This document shows positions 59,890 to 64,000 of a DNA stretch of 64,000 bases, piece by piece. Source of the stretch: Anaerolineales bacterium (lineage in GTDB: Bacteria; Chloroflexota; Anaerolineae; Anaerolineales; Villigracilaceae); the NCBI GenBank assembly GCA_014379595.1, contig JACMLM010000069.1, positions 1-64,000 of the forward strand. The letters are read 5' to 3'. The notes under the pieces are model-generated. The model was not told the origin of the DNA. It was given only the letters and a program-made list of their open reading frames with translations, and ran no database searches. Position 1 is the first letter of the stretch; each line of letters opens with the position of its first letter. A program made the position numbers and the translations under genes.

Positions 59890-62265
59890 ATGACCTTCCC
59901 AAACCTTTCGATCGATAATGTTTTGAAAATTTTGCTGGCACTGAGTCAGTATCCTATCCTCAGTTCGCGCATTCGCCATCAAATGCGGAAGGCACTCTTT
60001 GCCCGAGGAGTTATCACACGACAGGCATTTGACGATGAAGCACGTCTCAAAGCCATTGAGTCACAAGAACGAGAAGGATTGCACGACCCGTATGTAGAAG
60101 AGCAACCCGATGTCTGGGCGAATCGCCTTGCCCGGGTGAGAGATTCGCAAACAGATTTCTATTTTGCCTACAACCTGCCTTATTCAGAATTTGAAAACAT
60201 TGTACGCCAGGTATTAAGTGAAAAAGGTAATGCCGATGCAGAATTTATTTGGTTCAATCCAGAATTAGCACCACAGGATTTGCTCTTTGAACAAGCAGAG
60301 ATGATCGAGGCCATGCCCTCTCAAGAACGAAAAAAATATGAAGCCCGATTGCAGGAATTAGAAGTGGTGCTGATTCGTACGATGATCAGTGACCAATTGA
60401 AATATATCAAGATGGCACGTCAATGGTTCACCGTAGCAGACTTGAAAGAAATTCGTAGACGTAAGATTGGCGGTGGAAAAATAGGCGGTAAGGCTGCTGG
60501 TATGTTATTGGCGATGCGCATCTTACAAGAAACTGCATCTGAGGAAATTCGCGATTCTTTTAAGATCCCAGTTTCCTATTATCTTGGTTCTGACGTTTTT
60601 TATAACTTCATGACCCTGAATGGTCTTATGCGCTGGAATGACCAGAAATATAAAACCGAAGAACAAATGCGAGCAGATTATCCCACCTTAAGAGAAGAGT
60701 TTTCAAATGGTCAATTCCCACCAGAAATTATTGAACGGTTAGATCAAATCCTGGTGGAAGCTGGGGAGACTCCATTGATCGTTCGTTCATCTAGTTTGCT
60801 GGAAGATAGTTTCGGAACATCTTTTGCCGGGAAATATGAAAGTATCTTTCTGCCTAACCAGGGAAAGTACGAACAAAAAATTACGGCCCTTACCAGTGCT
60901 ATTTCCAAGATCTATGCCAGCATCATGGATCCCGATGCATTGCTATATCGCCATCACAAAGATTTAGCAGATTACGACGAACGTATTGGCATTTTGATTC
61001 AATTTGTAGAAGGCGAACAAATGGGTCGTTACTATTTGCCACATGCTGCGGGTGTAGCATTCAGCCGTAATCTATATCGTTGGTCACCACAAATTCGAGA
61101 AGATGAAGGCTTTTTACGTCTAGTGCTTGGACTGGGAACCCGTGCTGTAGATTTAGTAGCAGATGATTGCCCGAGGTTAGTAGCGCTGAGTCATCCACGT
61201 TTGCAGCCCAGTTCAGATGTTCGATCTGCCCGCAGATATTCCCAACAAAACGTCGATGTCATTGACCTTGAAAAAAATCAAATGGTCACTGTCCCTGTAA
61301 AAGATGTACTTGCCTCAAACTATCCGCCATTAAGATATGCTGCACAAATCGAACAAGATGGTTATCTTGCAAATATGCTTAGTAAGAACAACGATTATGA
61401 AAACATGGTCATTACGTTTGATGTTCTGCTTGCACGTACTTCATTTGCAAAAAATATTCGTGAAGCGTTGAAATTGCTGGAAGTTCATTACGAATCACCA
61501 GTGGATACTGAATTTGCTTTGGAAATTGTAGAGAAAGATTCACAAAAGCCAGAAGTAAAAATTACATTACTACAATGCCGTCCACAAAGTCACATCAAAA
61601 GTGATGAAGAAGTTCAACTTCCCAATAATCTCAAAGAAGAGGATATTGTTTTTTCCACACAGCGCATGGTGCCACAAGGCATGGTGCAAAACATTCGCTA
61701 TATTTTGTTTGTGACGTCCGAAGGCTATTTCAGCTTAACATCTCAAGCTGAACGCACACAACTGGAACGCGCGATTGGTCAGCTCAACACTGCTCTCAAA
61801 GATGAAATTTATATTGCTGTCGGTCCAGGTCGTTGGGGCACGTCCACACCTGATCTGGGAGTCCATGTTTCATACAGTGATATATTCCATGCACGCTCAT
61901 TAATTGAACTTGCAGGCGAAGCCGTGGGCGCATCTCCAGAGCCATCTTTTGGCACACATTTTTTTCAAGACCTGATGGAAGCAAAGATTTATCCGCTTGC
62001 TGTTTTTCTTGATGATGATGACACAATCTTCAATCGCGATTTTTTCTATGTCACACCTAATCGCGTGCTCGATTTTATTTCCATCAAAAACCCTCGTGTG
62101 TTAAATGCATTAAGACTCATCAACGTTTCTGATTATCGTTCAAATCATCATATCGATCTTGTTATGGATGGGCATCAAAGCCGCGCTGTTGCATATTTGG
62201 TTTCTAAAAATATAGACCCGCCAGAGCCACTGACAATTTCTTCTGCACCCGCTCAACTAGAATAA
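59890..62265 (+). CDS. PEP-synthase-like protein (PEP/pyruvate-binding domain only)
   Basis: 791 residues. A PPDK_N/PEP synthase ATP-grasp region (about 195-570) has GGGKIGGKAAGMLLAMRILQ and LIVRSSSLLEDSFGTSFAGK. It also has QFVEGEQMGRYYLPHAAGVAFSR, and ends in TLLQCRPQSH near 565. The phosphohistidine swivel and the C-terminal PEP-binding barrel of true PEP synthase are absent. The N-terminal (1-190) and C-terminal (580-791) parts are not recognised. It may carry out a related ATP-dependent phosphoryl transfer or act as a regulator. Confidence 0.78.
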   Translation: MTFPNLSIDNVLKILLALSQYPILSSRIRHQMRKALFARGVITRQAFDDEARLKAIESQEREGLHDPYVEEQPDVWANRLARVRDSQTDFYFAYNLPYSEFENIVRQVLSEKGNADAEFIWFNPELAPQDLLFEQAEMIEAMPSQERKKYEARLQELEVVLIRTMISDQLKYIKMARQWFTVADLKEIRRRKIGGGKIGGKAAGMLLAMRILQETASEEIRDSFKIPVSYYLGSDVFYNFMTLNGLMRWNDQKYKTEEQMRADYPTLREEFSNGQFPPEIIERLDQILVEAGETPLIVRSSSLLEDSFGTSFAGKYESIFLPNQGKYEQKITALTSAISKIYASIMDPDALLYRHHKDLADYDERIGILIQFVEGEQMGRYYLPHAAGVAFSRNLYRWSPQIREDEGFLRLVLGLGTRAVDLVADDCPRLVALSHPRLQPSSDVRSARRYSQQNVDVIDLEKNQMVTVPVKDVLASNYPPLRYAAQIEQDGYLANMLSKNNDYENMVITFDVLLARTSFAKNIREALKLLEVHYESPVDTEFALEIVEKDSQKPEVKITLLQCRPQSHIKSDEEVQLPNNLKEEDIVFSTQRMVPQGMVQNIRYILFVTSEGYFSLTSQAERTQLERAIGQLNTALKDEIYIAVGPGRWGTSTPDLGVHVSYSDIFHARSLIELAGEAVGASPEPSFGTHFFQDLMEAKIYPLAVFLDDDDTIFNRDFFYVTPNRVLDFISIKNPRVLNALRLINVSDYRSNHHIDLVMDGHQSRAVAYLVSKNIDPPEPLTISSAPAQLE

Positions 62266-62300
62266 TAAAAATGGACGATGATGAGTCGCCCATTTTTTAT
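62266..62300 (+). terminator. Terminator after the PEP-synthase-like gene
   Basis: Arms AAAAATGGACGA and GTCGCCCATTTTTT pair with a single mismatch, followed by a T-run, directly after the stop. The convergent gap 62301-62415 holds only short palindromes (for example GGGTAAC/GTTACCC). Confidence 0.75.
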
Positions 62301-62415
62301 TACCTTAACAAAAGAACAAATGTTCTGTTTTATTATTCGCTTCTTTCTGGCGTAGCCCCTGTGGGTAACCGACAATTGATTCTGTTACCCATTTAGAGTC
62401 AGCGTTTCAACTTTG

Positions 62416-63204
62416 TTAAATTGCAAACAACACATGCAAAACGATGTCAGCTGAAAAGTGTGCAAGCATCGCAGACTCCAGTCCGCGAGTTTGATATAAC
62501 CATCCGAATACAATTCCGCCAATGGCATTCAATAAAATGACACGTATCACAAATAATGTTGTCAATGGAAGAATCAATGAAGCTGCAGGCAAATGACCAA
62601 CGCCAAATAGGATTGCTGCAAGAATATTTGCAATCCACAAAATATTTATATTGGCTTTTCCATTCACTGGTTTCACAATAAATGATCCCAGCCATGCCAG
62701 CAATGACATTACAAATAATCGCAAAAGAATTTCTTCAGTGATGCCGCCATAAAACGATGCCAGGAATCCTTTCCATGCAGCTGGTTGAGCAGTTTGATTA
62801 ATAGCATTGGCTTGATCACCAAGTTCTTGAATCAAGGCAGGTTGAAATACAAATACATCAAGCCCAATGATAAGAATAGACGCAAAAATACCCAGCCCGA
62901 CGCTAATTGGTAAAATCGCGCGAACCTTATCAGATATTGATTCGCCTCGTGTAACAGACTCCAAAATGGGCGTCCCAAGACCGATGCGCTTTGCAAGAAC
63001 CATTCCTAAAAATGTGATAACTCCAAAGATCAATCCGCTCTGGATGATTTGAATTGCAAGTAAAACAGGAAGTGGAATTGGTAGATCCAATTGCTCTAAT
63101 GCAGAAGATTGAAGTTCAAGTGCATAAGGTAAAACTGCAATAGTCCCAAGAATTGATGCAATCCAAAGGATAAAGAATACACGCCAATTAATGATCCTTT
63201 TCAT
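62416..63204 (-). CDS. CPBP-family intramembrane metalloprotease
   Basis: 262 residues from ATG 63204; an open frame reaches 63282 but overlaps the neighbouring gene. Six to eight membrane helices are seen. The CAAX-protease/bacteriocin-processing motifs GITEEILLRLFVMSLLAW (EExxxR), FGVGHLPA (His) and HFSADIVLHV (His) are all present. Members process peptides or act in self-immunity; the target is unknown. It lies 19 nt after a DUF4177 gene on the same strand. Confidence 0.87.
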   Translation of the reverse strand: MKRIINWRVFFILWIASILGTIAVLPYALELQSSALEQLDLPIPLPVLLAIQIIQSGLIFGVITFLGMVLAKRIGLGTPILESVTRGESISDKVRAILPISVGLGIFASILIIGLDVFVFQPALIQELGDQANAINQTAQPAAWKGFLASFYGGITEEILLRLFVMSLLAWLGSFIVKPVNGKANINILWIANILAAILFGVGHLPAASLILPLTTLFVIRVILLNAIGGIVFGWLYQTRGLESAMLAHFSADIVLHVLFAI

Positions 63205-63223
63205 TTGTTTATCTTTATCTCTA

Positions 63224-63442
63224 TTATGAAGGCATACTACGTGATCTTCTTGTGGTGCTGGATAATGGACGTTTGGCCACAATAGTCACATTGCCGCTTC
63301 CTTCGGGAGTATAGACGTGAGTCACTTCCCAGCCTTCATCACCCCACTCATTTAAGGTCGCTTCAATATGACCATCTTTCGTTCCAAACATACTGCCAAT
63401 GGTCTGCACGCGGTATTCCCATTTCTTGATTTCTTCAGTCAT
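63224..63442 (-). CDS. DUF4177-type small protein
   Basis: 72 residues: KKWEYRVQTIGSMFGTKDGH and LNEWGDEGWEVTHVYTPEGS carry the DUF4177 pattern (WEY...LN.WG.EGWE). It is a small beta-rich protein of unknown function. CAGGAGACT precedes the ATG. It precedes the CPBP protease gene. Confidence 0.85.
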   Translation of the reverse strand: MTEEIKKWEYRVQTIGSMFGTKDGHIEATLNEWGDEGWEVTHVYTPEGSGNVTIVAKRPLSSTTRRSRSMPS

Positions 63443-63483
63443 TTTAGTCTCCTGATAATTAGCGGATTTACCAATTTCTGTTT

Positions 63484-63499
63484 TGTTTCACGTGAAACA
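63484..63499. other. parS: parS centromere-like site
   Basis: The 16-bp perfect palindrome TGTTTCACGTGAAACA is the consensus ParB-binding site of bacterial chromosomes. It is intergenic, between the DUF4177 gene and the SdpI-like gene. ParB loads on such sites for chromosome partition; most lie within the origin-proximal part of the chromosome. Confidence 0.9.
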
Positions 63500-63503
63500 C
63501 AAG

Positions 63504-64000
63504 TTAAGACTTTGTCTCGTTACGATACAAGATATATGAATATATAACTAGAAACAATGTCGAACCCATCAACGGGACAAACATCAGCCAGAATGCTGTC
63601 AGGCCGCCGAAGAGTGATCCAATGATGGCGAATGCTCCTGAAAGTATGAACAGGATCGAGCCGAGCTGATGCGTTTTATCCCACACTGAATCGCTCGAGA
63701 GAGTCCAGGGAGTTCGTATGCCAATGAAGAAGTTGCGTTTTGCTTTGCGCAATAAATATCCAATGAAGAGGAACAACACTCCAATGAAAGGCAGCAATGC
63801 CGAGCTCATTTTGAAGTTCTGGTATCCGAGGCTCCATGCCAATGTCAGCCCGTGAACATAAAGCAGAAAGATAATGATGAACACGATGAACAGGTTGAAG
63901 GTCTCGCGGAATTGCGCGATATTTGCCTTGTGCGGGTCAATATTGGGAACGATCTGGAACAGGAGGAATAATCCCAGTGCAATAAGCGGTATCAAGAATA
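63504..64000 (-). CDS. SdpI-family membrane protein, N-terminus outside the window
   Basis: At least 165 residues; the gene is cut by the window edge. The visible part begins IPLIALGLFLLFQIVPNIDP and contains NFFIGIRTPWTLSSDSVWDK, which is the SdpI/YfhL signature followed by the C-terminal helix pair. In Bacillus SdpI gives immunity to a cannibalism toxin and senses it; elsewhere the role is unknown. The upstream frame is still open at the edge, so the usual DUF1648 N-terminal part probably lies beyond. Confidence 0.85.
   Translation of the reverse strand, partial: FLIPLIALGLFLLFQIVPNIDPHKANIAQFRETFNLFIVFIIIFLLYVHGLTLAWSLGYQNFKMSSALLPFIGVLFLFIGYLLRKAKRNFFIGIRTPWTLSSDSVWDKTHQLGSILFILSGAFAIIGSLFGGLTAFWLMFVPLMGSTLFLVIYSYILYRNETKS

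Noticed and set aside
62314-62325. GAACAAATGTTC, a match to the LexA-box pattern GAACNNNNGTTC
   Set aside because: It lies between convergent genes, where no promoter is needed, and no SOS gene is adjacent. One short palindrome is expected by chance.
1-64000. CRISPR arrays, tRNA or rRNA genes, prophage
   Set aside because: No regularly spaced repeats, no cloverleaf-like GGTTCRA signals in gaps and no phage structural genes were seen by eye. A tRNAscan and CRISPR search would settle it.

Overview
The window looks like one chromosomal stretch of a Chloroflexota bacterium, probably Anaerolineae. This is inferred from gene content and style, not from a database search. The pointers are a MutL/GlmL-type protein, SpoVS, a Ser/Thr kinase with a beta-propeller-like C-terminus, a large surface protein of DUF11 and lamin-tail repeats, many small lipoproteins with Pro/Thr linkers, and an sdhC-sdhD-sdhA-sdhB order. 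Base composition is moderate, most genes have clear coding character, and the gaps carry long, near-perfect hairpins. No rRNA, tRNA, CRISPR array or complete insertion sequence was seen.

Layout. 0-8 kb: a MutL-like gene and its partner, an LPXTG-like membrane protein, small membrane proteins, alpha-carbonic anhydrase, a B3/B4-domain protein, a frameshifted lipoprotein and a PIN toxin-antitoxin pair between 35-bp direct repeats. 8-14 kb: an ABC exporter followed by a scarred island. The island holds a truncated REP-type transposase, a single-module NRPS (A-T-TE), a 5' stump of a wecB-like epimerase gene and the 3' stump of a second ABC exporter gene. 14-30 kb: accessory metabolism and regulation, namely a TetR/hydrolase pair with matching operators, two sugar-type permeases, a MerB-like gene with an in-frame UGA, a PhzF protein, an aldolase-dehydrogenase fusion, a LuxR-type membrane regulator, an alditol oxidase and a MazF-type pair. 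30-36 kb: succinate dehydrogenase and isocitrate dehydrogenase (TCA cycle). 36-48 kb: pyrimidine metabolism (uracil permease, pyrC, pyrF, pyrE, pyrD), broken by a DnaA-box cluster, spoVS and a giant surface protein. 48-64 kb: kinase, glutamate dehydrogenase, oligoendopeptidase with a UGA-containing rhodanese, dnaN, a PEP-synthase-like protein, a CPBP protease and a perfect parS site.

Main results. First, two genes that would be called truncated are best read through an in-frame UGA as selenoproteins: a MerB (organomercurial lyase) homologue whose Sec falls at the position of the second catalytic cysteine, and an exported rhodanese lipoprotein with a Cys-Thr-Sec motif. Each UGA is followed at the right distance by a stem-loop with G/U in the apical loop; the MerB-like loop is GGUC. 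Second, a 320-bp cluster of DnaA boxes, a perfect 16-bp parS site and dnaN all lie in the right half, so the window is probably close to the replication origin. Third, the NRPS island carries gene stumps at both ends and a repeated exporter tail, the marks of a larger biosynthetic locus reduced by deletion.
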